Shown: positions 41,586 to 41,594 of the stretch, in pieces
Layout: each line of letters opens with the position of its first letter
Numbering within the stretch: the stretch's first letter is position 1
Assembly (NCBI GenBank): GCA_964491605.1
Contig: CAZBGY010000013.1
Span: 1 to 41,594 of the forward strand
Source: DRYS01 sp964491605
GTDB taxonomy: Archaea > Thermoproteota > CALKCG01 > B24 > DRYS01
Length of the DNA: 41,594 nt
Direction of reading: 5' to 3'
Notes under the pieces: model-generated
Database searches by the model: none
The model's input: only the letters and a program-made list of their open reading frames with translations
Told to the model about the DNA's origin: nothing
Program-made: the position numbers and the translations under genes

Positions 41586-41594
41586 GCTAAAACA

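Noticed and set aside
1..41594. CRISPR array or intact insertion sequence
   Set aside because: No regularly spaced repeats, Cas genes or complete transposase were seen on either strand.

Overview
The window comes from an archaeon, probably a thermophile of the TACK group; the exact lineage cannot be fixed by reading alone. Archaeal markers are ribosomal proteins S8e, L7Ae, S28e and L24e, SRP19, archaeal-type adenylate kinase AdkA, aIF5A, a family B DNA polymerase, a probable archaetidylinositol phosphate synthase, and an intron-containing tRNA-Tyr with a C1-G72 pair. A canonical SMC-ScpA-ScpB operon argues against Sulfolobales-type crenarchaea. Host genes are rich in CTA, ATA and AGG codons and in the tetranucleotide CTAG; several islands are not.

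Layout. 1-610: an MNT nucleotidyltransferase/HEPN pair, cut by the window edge. 611-1842: gene-poor and decayed. 1843-6150: foreign DNA next to tRNA-Ile(GAT). It holds a secreted protein, a glycine-rich membrane-anchored surface protein, small unknown genes and a multiply frameshifted tyrosine integrase. A 58-bp repeat of the integrase tail plus tRNA 3' end at 2409-2466 suggests two tandem integrations. 6245-13228: core and metabolic genes: an aIF5A gene split by 35 nt directly after the hypusine-site lysine, a DUF123 nuclease-like protein, a CDP-alcohol phosphatidyltransferase, an M42 peptidase, tRNA-Tyr, a THUMP protein, a glycosyltransferase and a DUF6807/sugar isomerase pair. 13402-18187: a complete branched-chain amino-acid-type ABC transporter. 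18254-20569: a family B polymerase with intact polymerase motifs but all three exonuclease motifs lost. 21003-29309: M24 peptidase, SMC-ScpA-ScpB, then S8e, SRP19, L7Ae, S28e, L24e and AdkA.

29312-31878 is the most interesting region. An Lrp-type regulator with a five-cysteine C-terminal cluster is divergent from a DGC-type zinc-binding protein (frameshifted). Downstream are an HdrA-like domain protein, a double [4Fe-4S] ferredoxin and a Fes-domain protein. Four perfect copies and one near copy of the 15-bp palindrome GTTTA-N5-TAAAC lie in front of exactly these transcription units, which points to a small self-contained redox regulon.

31899-41585: an HhH-GPD glycosylase, a SPASM-type radical SAM protein, two unknown small proteins, pyrophosphatase and tRNA-Ser(TGA). 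After the tRNA comes an island with two decayed genes around an intact KaiC-like ATPase/HTH pair. Then follow a NodB-type deacetylase, a half-size MFS protein and a ZIP metal transporter. No rRNA, CRISPR array or intact insertion sequence was seen.
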